Assembly: GCF_008386495.1 (NCBI RefSeq)
Contig: NZ_VTHJ01000020.1
Span: forward strand, 71,760-135,759
DNA from: Streptomyces tailanensis
Lineage (GTDB): Bacteria; Actinomycetota; Actinomycetes; Streptomycetales; Streptomycetaceae
Reading direction: 5' to 3'
DNA: 64,000 bases
Shown here: positions 1-8,056 of the stretch, piece after piece
Position numbering within the stretch: position 1 is the stretch's first letter
How the letters are laid out: each line of letters begins with the position of its first letter
Notes under the pieces: generated by a model
The model's database searches: none
What the model was told of the DNA's origin: nothing
Seen by the model: only the letters and a program-made list of their open reading frames with translations
Program-made: the position numbers and the translations under genes

Positions 1-235
1 CGAACGACGAGCGGCGACGGCACGGGTTGCCATGCGTGCTCCCTTGCGATGGTGGGCTGGCAGGGTCGTGTCTGGTCTACGTGGGTCTGCTGCGGCCGCG
101 CGGACACTCTTCCGGCACTGTGCCGAGTGCCCGGCTTCCGAAGGAAACAACGACTGGAATCAGGACAGAATTCCCAAGCCGTCCCACTATTTTTCTGATC
201 TTGCAGTACCCTGTGCCGTCACACGAGGAGGCCAG
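1..235. other. Left edge, no gene supported
   Basis: No reading frame here looks like a recognisable protein. The segment ends in the GAGGAGG ribosome binding site at 225-231 that serves the acetyltransferase starting at 236. An in-frame ATG at 32 would extend that protein by 68 residues, but the added part does not resemble the family. Confidence 0.4.
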
Positions 236-811
236 ATGTCGTCGGAGTCCGAAGAGGTGCAGGTCAGACCGGGAGTCGAGGCCGACCTCACCGCCCTCAC
301 TGACATCTACAACCACTACATCCGTGAGACGTCGATCACATTCGATACCGCTGTCTTCACTCCGGAAGAGCGCCGCCCTTGGCTCCTCTCCCACCTTGAA
401 GACGGACGACACCGCCTGATAGTTGCCACCACGGCGAACTATGAATTGGACGCAGCGGCGCGAAGCGCCTCGTTGAGGGGCGGTGGCCGGGAGACGGGTG
501 GGCAGATTCTTGGGTACGCCACGAGCAGCGCGTTTCGCGCGAAGCCGGCGTACGGCACGTCCGTGGAGGTGTCGGCGTACCTGGCCCCGGACGCCGGCGG
601 CCGGGGCGTGGGCACGCTCCTCTACAAGGCCCTGTTCGAGTCCCTCGCCGGAGAGGACCTCCACCGGGCGTACGCGGGCATAGTCCCGCCGAACGAGGCG
701 TCGCGGCGGCTGCACGAACGCTTCGGCTTCCGGCACGTCGGTACGTACCGGGAGGTCGGCCGGAAGTTCGGGCGGTACTGGGATGTGGCCTGGTACGAGA
801 AGGAACTGTGA
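236..811 (+). CDS. GNAT family N-acetyltransferase (Pat/Bar-like)
   Basis: A 191-residue GNAT-fold acetyltransferase that would transfer acetyl from acetyl-CoA to an amine. The N-terminal part has the IYNHYI...T(S)ITFDT pattern typical of phosphinothricin-type acetyltransferases. The acetyl-CoA loop is visible as R123-GVG followed by TLLYKALFE, and the C-terminal half has NEASRRLHERFGFRHVGTYREVG...YWDVAWYEK, also typical of that subfamily. The start at 236 was chosen because GAGGAGG sits four bases upstream. A glycine/arginine-rich insertion near residues 75-90 is unusual. It is convergent with the next gene. The substrate is unknown; resistance to a phosphinothricin-like amine is only one option. 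Confidence 0.85.
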   Translation: MSSESEEVQVRPGVEADLTALTDIYNHYIRETSITFDTAVFTPEERRPWLLSHLEDGRHRLIVATTANYELDAAARSASLRGGGRETGGQILGYATSSAFRAKPAYGTSVEVSAYLAPDAGGRGVGTLLYKALFESLAGEDLHRAYAGIVPPNEASRRLHERFGFRHVGTYREVGRKFGRYWDVAWYEKEL

Positions 812-835
812 CGTCTGCTCGGACGTCCGCCCGCC

Positions 836-1186
836 TTACTCGGCAGCCTCCATCGCCTCCCTCATCGCCTTCGCGGTGGTGGTGGGGTCGTATCCCTCGG
901 GAACGCCTTCGACCAGGATGATGTCGCCCTTGATGTGCCGCGCTCGCAGCGGCGCGATCTCCTGATACGCGGGCGAGTCCCACCACTCCCGCGCCTCGGC
1001 CATCCCGGGAAACCCGATCACCACAACCGCTCCCGGCCAGTTCCCCTCCTTCACCTCGTGCTGCGCGACGTGCACGAGGAAACGACCGCCGTACGGTTCG
1101 AAGGTCCCGGAGATCCGCTCGATGTACTCCGCGACCTCCGGGTGCGGGGCGGCGTCCTGGAGGTGGGCTATGGCGTAGGCGGGCAT
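836..1186 (-). CDS. DUF1330 family protein
   Basis: A 116-residue small protein starting MPAYAIAHLQDA. It has the FEPYGGRFLVH and VVIGFPGMAEAREWWDSPAYQEIAPLR pattern of the DUF1330 dimeric alpha-beta barrel family, whose biochemical role is not established. The start at 1186 is preferred over an upstream GTG at 1219 because GGAAGGA lies five bases before this ATG. It lies alone between a convergent acetyltransferase and an AHSA1-type gene on the same strand. Confidence 0.85.
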   Translation of the reverse strand: MPAYAIAHLQDAAPHPEVAEYIERISGTFEPYGGRFLVHVAQHEVKEGNWPGAVVVIGFPGMAEAREWWDSPAYQEIAPLRARHIKGDIILVEGVPEGYDPTTTAKAMREAMEAAE

Positions 1187-1298
1187 GGCGTCCTTCCGGT
1201 CGGTCGGGCGGGCAGTCACTCCGTACGTACGCGGATGAGCCTGCCAGGCGCACAGGCGGGCGTCGATGACATGACAGGTAATGGCCGATCGGCGAGGG

Positions 1299-1751
1299 TC
1301 AGTCCCCCGCCTTCTCGGCGAGGAAGGTGCTCAGGCTGTCGAGCAGCATCGTGCTGCCCTGCTCGGCCATGTCACGTTCCTCGGCGGTGTCGCAGGTCTG
1401 ACGGAGCACGATCTCGGTCCGGTGACTGCCCCGCTCACCGAGCTCCATGCCCATGACGGCGGGCGCGGCCTTGCCGGGGACGTCCATGCCGATCACCAGC
1501 CGGCTGTTCTCGTCGACCTCGACATAAGTGCCGGTCAGCGGGAACTGCCCGCCGTCGGGCGTGACCATCGTGGCCTTCCACGCCCCACCCGGCCGCACAT
1601 CCATCTCCACGGACCCGGCTACGGCGCCCGCCCACCGCGCGTACTGCTCGGCGCTCGTCCAGGCCCGCCACACCTTCGCCGCGGGGGCGTCCAGCGTCCG
1701 GCTCAGCGTGTAGGAGAAGCCGCCTGCCTCGGTGGTCTGCTCGGTGCTCAT
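1299..1751 (-). CDS. AHSA1/SRPBCC domain protein
   Basis: A 150-residue START-like (SRPBCC, activator of Hsp90 ATPase homologue 1) protein. The opening FSYTLSRTLDAPAAKVWRAWTSAEQYARWAG is the family signature, followed by DVRPGGAWKATM and a C-terminal helix ending LDSLSTFLAEKAGD. Members form a helix-grip hydrophobic cavity and bind small ligands or act in stress responses; the ligand cannot be read from sequence. The ATG at 1751 is preceded by GAGGAGA. It appears monocistronic, with about 220 bp to the next gene upstream. Confidence 0.88.
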   Translation of the reverse strand: MSTEQTTEAGGFSYTLSRTLDAPAAKVWRAWTSAEQYARWAGAVAGSVEMDVRPGGAWKATMVTPDGGQFPLTGTYVEVDENSRLVIGMDVPGKAAPAVMGMELGERGSHRTEIVLRQTCDTAEERDMAEQGSTMLLDSLSTFLAEKAGD

Positions 1752-1975
1752 GTTCCGTCTCCTCGTGTCGCTCGGGGTTGCAGTCACACCGGTAGACGGC
1801 CGAGGGCGCGGAAAGTCATCGGTGTAGTGCCGTCTCGGCTCCCACGGACTGCCTTCCTGGTGCGGATGCGGGCCAGGAGGGCGAGGAGGTGCGGTTCAGG
1901 CCGTACGAGATAGGCATGTGCATGGCGAGCCCATACGGTGCGGCCGGGGCCGGAGTTGTGGGCGCGCAACCGTGG

Positions 1976-2761
1976 CTACCCGAACTGCACCGACCGCTTC
2001 GCCAACCCGCCCCAGAAGCCGTCGATCACGGACTTCTGGGCGTCCAGTTCGCCGGAGGCCTCTGCCGCGCCCATCGTGACGAAGAGGGGGGCGAAGTGTT
2101 CGGTGCGGGGGTGGGCGAGGTGGCCGGCCGGGGACTTGTGGAGGAAGTCGAGGAGGGCGTCCCAGTCTCGGGATTCGAGGGCTCGGTGGCCCCAGTCGTC
2201 GAACTCGGCCGACCAGGAGGGGGTGCCGGCCTGGCGGAGTGCGGCGAGGTTGTGGGTGAAGAAGCCGGAGCCGACGATCAGGACGCCCTCGTCCCGCAGG
2301 GGCGCGAGCTTGCGGCCGATGTCCATCAGCTTCAGGGGGTCCAGGGTCGGCATGGAGATCTGGAGGACCGGGATGTCGGCTTCCGGGTACATCTCGACCA
2401 GGGGGACGTACGCGCCGTGGTCGAGGCCTCGGTCGGGGATGTCCTGGACGGGGGTGCCGGGGGCCTGGAGGAGTTTGCGGACCGCGGCTGCCAGGGCGGG
2501 GGCGCCCGGGGCTCCGTACTGGACCTTGTAGTAGTGCTCGGGGAAGCCCCAGAAGTCGTAGACCAGGGGGACCGGGTCGACCGCGCCCAGAGCCAGCGGG
2601 GCCTCCTCCCAGTGGGCGGAGACCATCAGGATCGACTTGGGGCGGGGCAGGGTCGCGGACCACGCGGCGAGTTCGCCGGGCCAGATGGGGTCGTCGGCGA
2701 GAGGTGGCGCGCCGTGGCTCAGATAGAGGGTGGGCATGCGCTCGGCGGTGGCGGCGGACAT
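1976..2761 (-). CDS. Class III extradiol dioxygenase (LigB/4,5-DOPA dioxygenase type)
   Basis: A 261-residue LigB-fold protein, the usual length for the 4,5-DOPA extradiol dioxygenase group. Likely metal-site histidines are in LSHGAPPL near the N-terminus, SAHWEE, LDHGAYVPLVEM and GFFTHN. These enzymes open catecholic rings with non-haem iron or zinc. The start at 2761 has GAGGGAG eight bases upstream; an in-frame extension to 2881 is possible but lacks family similarity. It is divergent from a MarR regulator across a spacer with two dyad sites, so MarR control in response to a phenolic ligand is a plausible inference. Confidence 0.87.
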   Translation of the reverse strand: MSAATAERMPTLYLSHGAPPLADDPIWPGELAAWSATLPRPKSILMVSAHWEEAPLALGAVDPVPLVYDFWGFPEHYYKVQYGAPGAPALAAAVRKLLQAPGTPVQDIPDRGLDHGAYVPLVEMYPEADIPVLQISMPTLDPLKLMDIGRKLAPLRDEGVLIVGSGFFTHNLAALRQAGTPSWSAEFDDWGHRALESRDWDALLDFLHKSPAGHLAHPRTEHFAPLFVTMGAAEASGELDAQKSVIDGFWGGLAKRSVQFG

Positions 2762-2890
2762 AGGGGTGACTCCCTCAACACACGCGACACGCATGGCACT
2801 TGTGACTATGCATGACACATATGCCTCAGCGGGCACAGCGGTCGCTTCTGGCACTTGAGAACACTTGAGACTTCTCCCCACTCCCCCGTA

Positions 2891-2904
2891 GTTGAAGTCT
2901 CAAC
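2891..2904. promoter_or_regulatory. Putative MarR operator 1
   Basis: Inverted repeat GTTGA-AGTC-TCAAC in the divergent spacer between the LigB-type dioxygenase and the MarR gene. MarR proteins usually bind such dyads. The assignment to this regulator is inference. Confidence 0.5.
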
Positions 2905-2932
2905 ATTTCTTGCTTCACCTTACATCTCTATA

Positions 2933-2946
2933 GTTCAAATTTCAAG
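2933..2946. promoter_or_regulatory. Putative MarR operator 2
   Basis: GTTCAAATTTCAAG, a TTCAAA/TTTCAA half-site pair resembling the TTGAA-rich sites common for actinobacterial MarR repressors. It ends within about 25 bases of the MarR start codon, which would suit autorepression. Confidence 0.45.
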
Positions 2947-2970
2947 GAGGGGGCTCGTACAGTGGGGGGT

Positions 2971-3510
2971 ATGAACCCCGCATCCGACATGGCGAACGAC
3001 ATGGTGACCGACACCGCCGCCGCCCAAGAACCCCGCTGGCTCACCGACGAGGAGCAGCGCACCTGGCTCGCATACGTGCATGCCACAACCCTTCTCGAGG
3101 ACCATCTCGACCGCCAGTTGCAGCGCGACGCGGGCATGCCGCACCTCTACTACCACCTGCTCGTGGTGCTGTCGGCCCAGCCGCAGCGGCGGCTGCGGAT
3201 GACCGAGCTGGCGATGAAAACGAAGATCACGCGCTCGAGGCTGTCGCACGCCGTGGCGCGGCTGGAGAAGAACGGGTGGGTGCGGCGCGAGGACTGCCCG
3301 TCGGACAAGCGCGGGCAGTTCGCGGTACTGACGGACGGGGGGCAGGAGATGTTGGACAAGAGCGCGCCGGAGCATGTGGCCGCGGTGCGGCAGGCGTTGT
3401 TCGACCGGTTGTCGCCCGGACAGCAGAAGGCCCTCGGCGAGATCATGGAGATCGTCGCCGAGGGACTTCAGCCGAAGGAAGTGGGGGCGGATTTGCCTTG
3501 GTTGCGGTAA
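2971..3510 (+). CDS. MarR family transcriptional regulator
   Basis: A 179-residue winged-helix regulator of the MarR family. The wHTH is visible as LRMTELAMKTKITRSRLSHAVARLEKNGWVRREDCPSDKRGQFAVLTDGG. The wing carries the conserved D-x-R/K-R-G pattern. Helices at both ends, from LAYVHATTLLEDHLDRQLQ and from MLDKSAPEHVAAVRQALFDRL onward, form the dimer interface. ATG 2971 and GTG 2962 are both possible starts. It is convergent with the efflux gene and divergent from the dioxygenase; either may be its target. Confidence 0.9.
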   Translation: MNPASDMANDMVTDTAAAQEPRWLTDEEQRTWLAYVHATTLLEDHLDRQLQRDAGMPHLYYHLLVVLSAQPQRRLRMTELAMKTKITRSRLSHAVARLEKNGWVRREDCPSDKRGQFAVLTDGGQEMLDKSAPEHVAAVRQALFDRLSPGQQKALGEIMEIVAEGLQPKEVGADLPWLR

Positions 3511-3559
3511 CGCTCGGCTGGGTTGGCCGGGGAGCGCCGTAGGACTACCGGTCAGCCGT

Positions 3560-5104
3560 TCAGTGCGCCACCACCGGCACCTTCACCTCCGCCTCCGCGC
3601 CCTCGTCCGTCGTCGACGTCATGTCCGGCTTGCCCGTGGTGATGAACGTGAAGGCGATCGCGGCCGACAGGACCAGGATGCCCACGGCGAACCAGATGGC
3701 GTTGGTGTAGCCGTTGACCATGCCTTGGAGTTCGACGAGTTGGGCGGCCGGCTTGGAGGTGGCCGTGGCGATGTGGTCCTCGATGTAGGAGGTCGTCGCG
3801 GAGGCGGCGATCGTGTTCAGCAGGGCCGTACCGATCGCGCCGCCCACCTGCTGGGAGGTGTTGACCATCGCCGACGCCACACCCGAGTCACGCGGCTCCA
3901 CGCCGTACGTCGCCAGTGACATCGCCGGCATGAACGCCGTACCCATGCCGAGGCCGAGCAGCAGCTGGGCGGGCAGGAGCAGGGTGACGTACGAGGAGTC
4001 GATCTCCATCTGGGTGAGCAGGAGCATGCCCGCGCCCGCGACCAGGAAGCCCGGCGCCATCAGCAGGCGCGGTGCGACGCGGGTCATGAGGCGGGTGCCG
4101 ATCTGGGTGGAGCCAATGATCATGCCCGTGATCATGGGGAGGAAGGCGAAGCCGGTCTTGACCGGGGAGTACCCCTTCACGATCTGCAGGTAGTAGGTCA
4201 GGAAGAGGAACAGGCCGAACATCGCGATGATCGCGAGGCCCAGGGAGAGGTAGACACCGCCGCGGTTCCGCTCCGTGATCACGCGCAGCGGCAGCAGCGG
4301 GGCCTTGACCTTGGACTCGACGAGCACGAAGGCGGCGAGCAGTACGGCGGAGGTGATGAACAGGGTGATCGTCACCGAGTCGCCCCAGCCGTCCGACTCG
4401 GCCCGTGTGAAGCCGTAGACCAGGGAGACCAGGCCGAGGGTGGACAGGACCACGCCGGGGATGTCGAGCGGTGAGCGGTTGCGGCCGCCCTCCGGCTCAC
4501 GGATGACGAAGTACGCGCCGGCCGCCGCGATCACCGCGAACGGGATGTTGACGTAGAACGTCCAGCGCCAGTCCAGGTACTCGGTCAGGAAGCCGCCGAG
4601 GATCAGGCCCACGGCGCCGCCACCGCCGGCGATCGCGCCGTAGATGCCGAACGCCTTCGCCCGCTCCTTGGCGTCCGTGAACATCACGGCGAGCAGTGAG
4701 AGCGCGGCGGGCGCGAGCAGCGCGCCGAACGCGCCCTGGAGCGCGCGGGCGCCCAGCATCATCGCCTCACCGGTGGCCGCGCCGCCCAGCGCGGAGGCGC
4801 CGGCGAAGCCGATCAGGCCGGTGACGAAGGTGCGCTTGCGGCCCCACAGGTCGGCGATACGGCCGCCGAAGAGGAGGAGACCGCCGAAGGCCAGCGCGTA
4901 CGCCGTGATGACCCACTGGCGGTTGCCGTCCGATATCCCCAGGTCCTGCTGGGCGGACGGGAGGGCGATGTTCACGATGGTCGCGTCTAGCACGACCATC
5001 AGCTGGGCGAGCGCGATGAAGACGAGCGCTTTCCAGCGGTTCGAGTGCGCGTGCGAGTCGTCCACCGGGGACGGCTCGCGGACGCTGCGGACTGTTTCAG
5101 ACAT
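3560..5104 (-). CDS. DHA2-family MFS drug:H+ antiporter
   Basis: A 514-residue major facilitator protein of the 14-helix DHA2 (EmrB/QacA) type. Motif C-like and motif A segments are visible: MVVLDATIVNIALPSAQQDLG in helix 1, then GGRIADLWGRKRTFVTG in the first loop. The C-terminal tail is short and acidic. Such pumps export hydrophobic drugs or dyes using the proton gradient. ATG 5104 or GTG 5116 could be the start; the ribosome binding site is weak for both. A TetR gene lies just upstream on the same strand and is the likely repressor. Confidence 0.9.
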   Translation of the reverse strand: MSETVRSVREPSPVDDSHAHSNRWKALVFIALAQLMVVLDATIVNIALPSAQQDLGISDGNRQWVITAYALAFGGLLLFGGRIADLWGRKRTFVTGLIGFAGASALGGAATGEAMMLGARALQGAFGALLAPAALSLLAVMFTDAKERAKAFGIYGAIAGGGGAVGLILGGFLTEYLDWRWTFYVNIPFAVIAAAGAYFVIREPEGGRNRSPLDIPGVVLSTLGLVSLVYGFTRAESDGWGDSVTITLFITSAVLLAAFVLVESKVKAPLLPLRVITERNRGGVYLSLGLAIIAMFGLFLFLTYYLQIVKGYSPVKTGFAFLPMITGMIIGSTQIGTRLMTRVAPRLLMAPGFLVAGAGMLLLTQMEIDSSYVTLLLPAQLLLGLGMGTAFMPAMSLATYGVEPRDSGVASAMVNTSQQVGGAIGTALLNTIAASATTSYIEDHIATATSKPAAQLVELQGMVNGYTNAIWFAVGILVLSAAIAFTFITTGKPDMTSTTDEGAEAEVKVPVVAH

Positions 5105-5128
5105 GGGGGTACCCACTTCAGGCTTCGG

Positions 5129-5159
5129 ACTTCGTGACGGAAGTAACTTCGTGACGGAA
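5129..5159. repeat. Direct repeat pair upstream of the efflux gene
   Basis: ACTTCGTGACGGAA occurs at 5129-5142 and again at 5146-5159, a 17-bp period, in the spacer between TetR and the MFS start. It could be an activator or repressor site; no further evidence is visible. Confidence 0.4.
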
Positions 5160-5275
5160 ATATCGGTATCGGTGGTGAAAAGGGTGCGCTGAACGGTGCG
5201 GCAAAGGGCGTCGAGAGGCAGCGGCTCGTCGCCGTTGACGGCCGCGGGTGGGCGGGTCAGGTCAGGTGGGCGTGG

Positions 5276-5920
5276 TCAGGCCTGGCGCAGGTCCTCCATG
5301 GTCATGGGGGTGCCGGGCAGTGTGGAGTGGGCCGGGGCGCGCAGGCCGTCGAGGAACAGCTGCAGGTGGCGGTGGAGGAAGCGGTCGATCCCCGCGCACA
5401 CGGTGCCGGCCGGAGGGCGGCTGAGCTGGCTGACGGCGACCATCATGTCGCCGACGCCCACGTCGCCGCGGAGCTGCCCGGCCTGCCGGGCCCGCTCCAT
5501 GAGCTCACCGACCAGCTCCTCCAGTCGTTCGCGCGACGCCTCCAGGTCCGGGTGGTGCTTCTCGAACGTGCTCTGCACCATCGGGCAGAGCGCGCTGATC
5601 CGCTCGTCGGCGGCGGTGTGCACGAAACGCGACAGCGCCTCGAACGCGTCACCGGTCTCGGCGAGCGCGCCCTCCGCCGCCAGCGCCGTACGGTCCATGA
5701 CCGAGCAGACGACCTCCCGGACCAGTGCGTCGCGGTCCGGGAAGTTGCGGTACACCGTGGCGTTGCCGACGCCCGCCCGGCGGGCGATCTCGTCGAGCGG
5801 CACCTCGGGGCCGTACTCCACGAACATCTCCCGGGCGGCGGTGACGATCCGCTCCCGGTTGCGCAGGGCGTCGGCCCGCGGGCGGGTCACCTTGCGCTGC
5901 ACGGGGGTGGCGGTCTTCAC
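5276..5920 (-). CDS. TetR family regulator
   Basis: A 214-residue TetR repressor. The N-terminal HTH spans roughly residues 18-65: RERIVTAAREMFVEYGPEVPLDEIARRAGVGNATVYRNFPDRDALVREVV. The remainder is the helical ligand and dimer domain, including LSRFVHTAADERISALCPMVQSTFEKHHPDLEASRERLEELVGELMERA. It lies about 170 bp upstream of the DHA2 pump on the same strand, the usual arrangement for a local efflux repressor. Two strong dyads upstream of its start are candidate autoregulatory sites. Confidence 0.9.
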   Translation of the reverse strand: MKTATPVQRKVTRPRADALRNRERIVTAAREMFVEYGPEVPLDEIARRAGVGNATVYRNFPDRDALVREVVCSVMDRTALAAEGALAETGDAFEALSRFVHTAADERISALCPMVQSTFEKHHPDLEASRERLEELVGELMERARQAGQLRGDVGVGDMMVAVSQLSRPPAGTVCAGIDRFLHRHLQLFLDGLRAPAHSTLPGTPMTMEDLRQA

Positions 5921-5940
5921 GGCGTACTCCTTGAGATCGG

Positions 5941-5972
5941 TCAGTCGGTCAGTCGGCCAGTCGGTCAGTCGG
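5941..5972. repeat. Tandem 8-bp repeat
   Basis: Four copies of TCAGTCGG (the third reads CCAGTCGG) directly upstream of the TetR start. The purpose is unknown; slippage-prone repeats in a leader can vary spacing. Confidence 0.7.
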
Positions 5973-5980
5973 GCGGTGAT

Positions 5981-5999
5981 CCGGGGATCGAATCCCCGG
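5981..5999. promoter_or_regulatory. Dyad CCGGGGAT-CGA-ATCCCCGG
   Basis: A perfect 8-bp inverted repeat with a 3-bp spacer, 60 bp upstream of the TetR start. It shares the CGGGGA/TCCCCG half-sites with the dyad at 6023-6039, so the pair is a good operator candidate. Confidence 0.5.
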
Positions 6000-6022
6000 T
6001 TCGCTTCGACACCTGACTAAAC

Positions 6023-6039
6023 GGGGAAACGGTCCCCGG
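6023..6039. promoter_or_regulatory. Dyad CGGGGA-AACGG-TCCCCG
   Basis: A perfect 6-bp inverted repeat with a 5-bp spacer in the region between the TetR and metalloprotease genes. It has the same half-site as 5981-5999. Confidence 0.5.
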
Positions 6040-6220
6040 TTATTTCCCGCCTCCCAAGAGATCTTCTGTGACCTGAGTCACAAGATCTCCGCAGATCTGC
6101 GTGCGGGCATGAAACCCACGTTCGGCCCTTCCAGCGCGCGCCCCCACGCCCCTCGACACAGGGTGATCGAGAGGGCGCAGCCTCTTCCCCGGCGGCTGCC
6201 GTGGAGTGAAGGGCTCGTGC

Positions 6221-7561
6221 ATGCAGCAGCCGTTCCGCCGACATGGGATACGGCAGGGGGTGCGCCACGGGGTACGACATGCGATACCCCGGCGTCGGAT
6301 ACGCCCGCGCCGCGCCATCGCACTCGCCTCCGTCACCGCCCTCACGCTCGCGGTCAGCACCTCCGCCGGAACCGGGCACCTCACCGCCAAGCCGACCACG
6401 TCCGCGGAGGCCACGCCGCTGGCGTCCCGCGGTACGACGCAGCTCGGCCCCTGCATGATCCGCGGCCGGGTCGGTGTGCAGATGTCGGAGGGGATACCGA
6501 CCCCGCCCGGCTACTCCCGTTCCACCGGCACGGTCCGCGCCCTCAACCTGATGATCGACTTCTCGGACGTCCCCGGCGAGGGCAGCGCGATGGACCGGTT
6601 CGCGGAGTTCGCGCCGCAGACCCAGAGGTGGTTCAGGACGAGTTCGTACGGCCGTATCGACTACCGGCCCGAGGCCCCGGTCACCGAGTGGCTGCGGATG
6701 CCGAAGCCGTTCCACGCGTACGGGATAGAGCGCGGCGCCCCCTTCGAGCCGGGGTATCGCCGGCTGGTCCAGGATCTGGTGCGGGTCGCCGATCCGGTCG
6801 TCGACTTCCGGGCGTACGACCTGGTCAACGTCCTCGTCACGCCGAACGCGGGCCCCTCCGCCCTCGACACCGTCCTGTCGGTGACCTTCGCCGGGAACAA
6901 GGAGGCGCCGGTCGCGGACGGGAAGCCGGTCGCCAACGCCTCGTTCGTCTACAGCCGTCAGGACGACGGTTCCGGTTCGTACGACGAGACCGGTTACCGC
7001 GTCCTCCCCCACGAGAACGGCCATGTCTTCGGACTGCCCGACCTCTACACCCACGAGGGCGGCGGCGCGGTCGGGCACTGGGACATCATGAGCGAGGACT
7101 GGGGCGTCGACAACGATCTGCTCGGCTGGCACAAGTGGAAGCTCGGCTGGCTCGACGCGGCCCAGGTCGGCTGCGCTTCGGCGCCCGGGACGGCCGAGTA
7201 CACGCTGACCCCGCTGGCCACCACCGGCGGCGGGAAACTCGTCGTCGTCCCGCTCGACTCCCGTACGGCATACGCGGTCGAGCTGCGCACCCGGGCGGGC
7301 AACGACGTCGCCGTGTGCCGCCCCGGCGTCCTCGTCTACAAGGTCGACGCGGACATCGACACCGGCAACGGCCCCATCAAGGTGTACGACTCCCGCCGCG
7401 ACAGCGGAGGCTGCACCCGCAGCCCGAACGTCCACGCCGAACTCTCCGACGCCCCGTTCGTCCCTGGGGATGCCTTCAAGGACGTGCGGGCGGGCGTCGA
7501 GATCACGGTTACGGAGGTGGATGCCGCGGGGAACCATCGGGTGCGGGTGATGAGGCGGTAG
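6221..7561 (+). CDS. Secreted M6-like zinc metalloprotease
   Basis: A roughly 446-residue protein with a basic N-terminus and a hydrophobic stretch (AIALASVTALTLAVSTSA) consistent with a signal peptide. The zinc motif is HENGHVFGLPD, fitting HExxHxxGxPD of M6/immune-inhibitor-A-like peptidases, followed by DIMSEDWG. The first His is about residue 264 from this start. Upstream, LNLMIDFSDVPG matches the start of M6 catalytic domains. ATG 6221 was chosen because GAAGGG lies seven bases upstream; a GTG at 6206 is the alternative. It probably acts extracellularly on proteins. No regulator is obvious apart from the neighbouring dyads. Confidence 0.85.
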   Translation: MQQPFRRHGIRQGVRHGVRHAIPRRRIRPRRAIALASVTALTLAVSTSAGTGHLTAKPTTSAEATPLASRGTTQLGPCMIRGRVGVQMSEGIPTPPGYSRSTGTVRALNLMIDFSDVPGEGSAMDRFAEFAPQTQRWFRTSSYGRIDYRPEAPVTEWLRMPKPFHAYGIERGAPFEPGYRRLVQDLVRVADPVVDFRAYDLVNVLVTPNAGPSALDTVLSVTFAGNKEAPVADGKPVANASFVYSRQDDGSGSYDETGYRVLPHENGHVFGLPDLYTHEGGGAVGHWDIMSEDWGVDNDLLGWHKWKLGWLDAAQVGCASAPGTAEYTLTPLATTGGGKLVVVPLDSRTAYAVELRTRAGNDVAVCRPGVLVYKVDADIDTGNGPIKVYDSRRDSGGCTRSPNVHAELSDAPFVPGDAFKDVRAGVEITVTEVDAAGNHRVRVMRR

Positions 7562-8024
7562 GACGAGACGAGGTCCAGGGGCCAGGGGGCCGGGGTGTCC
7601 GTAGCCGACTCGGCCGGGGCAGCGGTGACGGGCTCGACCGGGGGTGGTGGCTGGCTCGACCAGGCGCAGGAGCGGGCTCGGCGGGGCAGCGGTGACGGGC
7701 TCGACCGGGCGGCGCGAGCAGGCCGGGCAGGAGGCAGGAGCAGGCCCGGCCAGAGGCGGTGACAGGCCCGGCCGGGAGGCAGGAGCCGACTCGGCCGGGG
7801 TGGTGTGGGCTCGACCGGGCGGCGCGAGCAGGCCCGGCAGGAGGCAGGAGAGGGCCCGACCGGGGCAACGGTGACGGGCTCGGCGGGGCAGCGGGAGCAG
7901 GCTCGCCGGAGGCGGTGGCGGGCTCGGCCAGGCGGCAGGAGCAGGCTCCGACGGGGGCCGTAGCGGGCCCGACCAGGCGGCAGGAGCAGGCTCCGACGGG
8001 GGCCGTGGCGGGGCTCGGCCAGGT
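7562..8024. repeat. Degenerate GC-rich minisatellite
   Basis: An intergenic stretch made of many imperfect copies of modules such as GGCTCGACCGGGCGGC, GGCAGGAGGCAGGAG and GGGCCCGGC. The last two copies are nearly identical over about 34 bp (7928-7961 and 7973-8006, a 45-bp period). It reads as a proline/alanine-rich frame on the minus strand, but that is a by-product of composition. No gene is supported. Confidence 0.65.
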
Positions 8025-8044
8025 AACCGCATGCGAACGCGGTT
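8025..8044. promoter_or_regulatory. Dyad upstream of the IclR gene
   Basis: AACCGC-N8-GCGGTT directly in front of the duplicated IclR gene. Its position suits autoregulation; the assignment is inference. Confidence 0.4.
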
Positions 8045-8056
8045 TACGGTGGCCCC

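Noticed and set aside
7562..8024. The minisatellite as a CRISPR array
   Set aside because: The units are degenerate and contiguous, without constant repeats separated by unique spacers.
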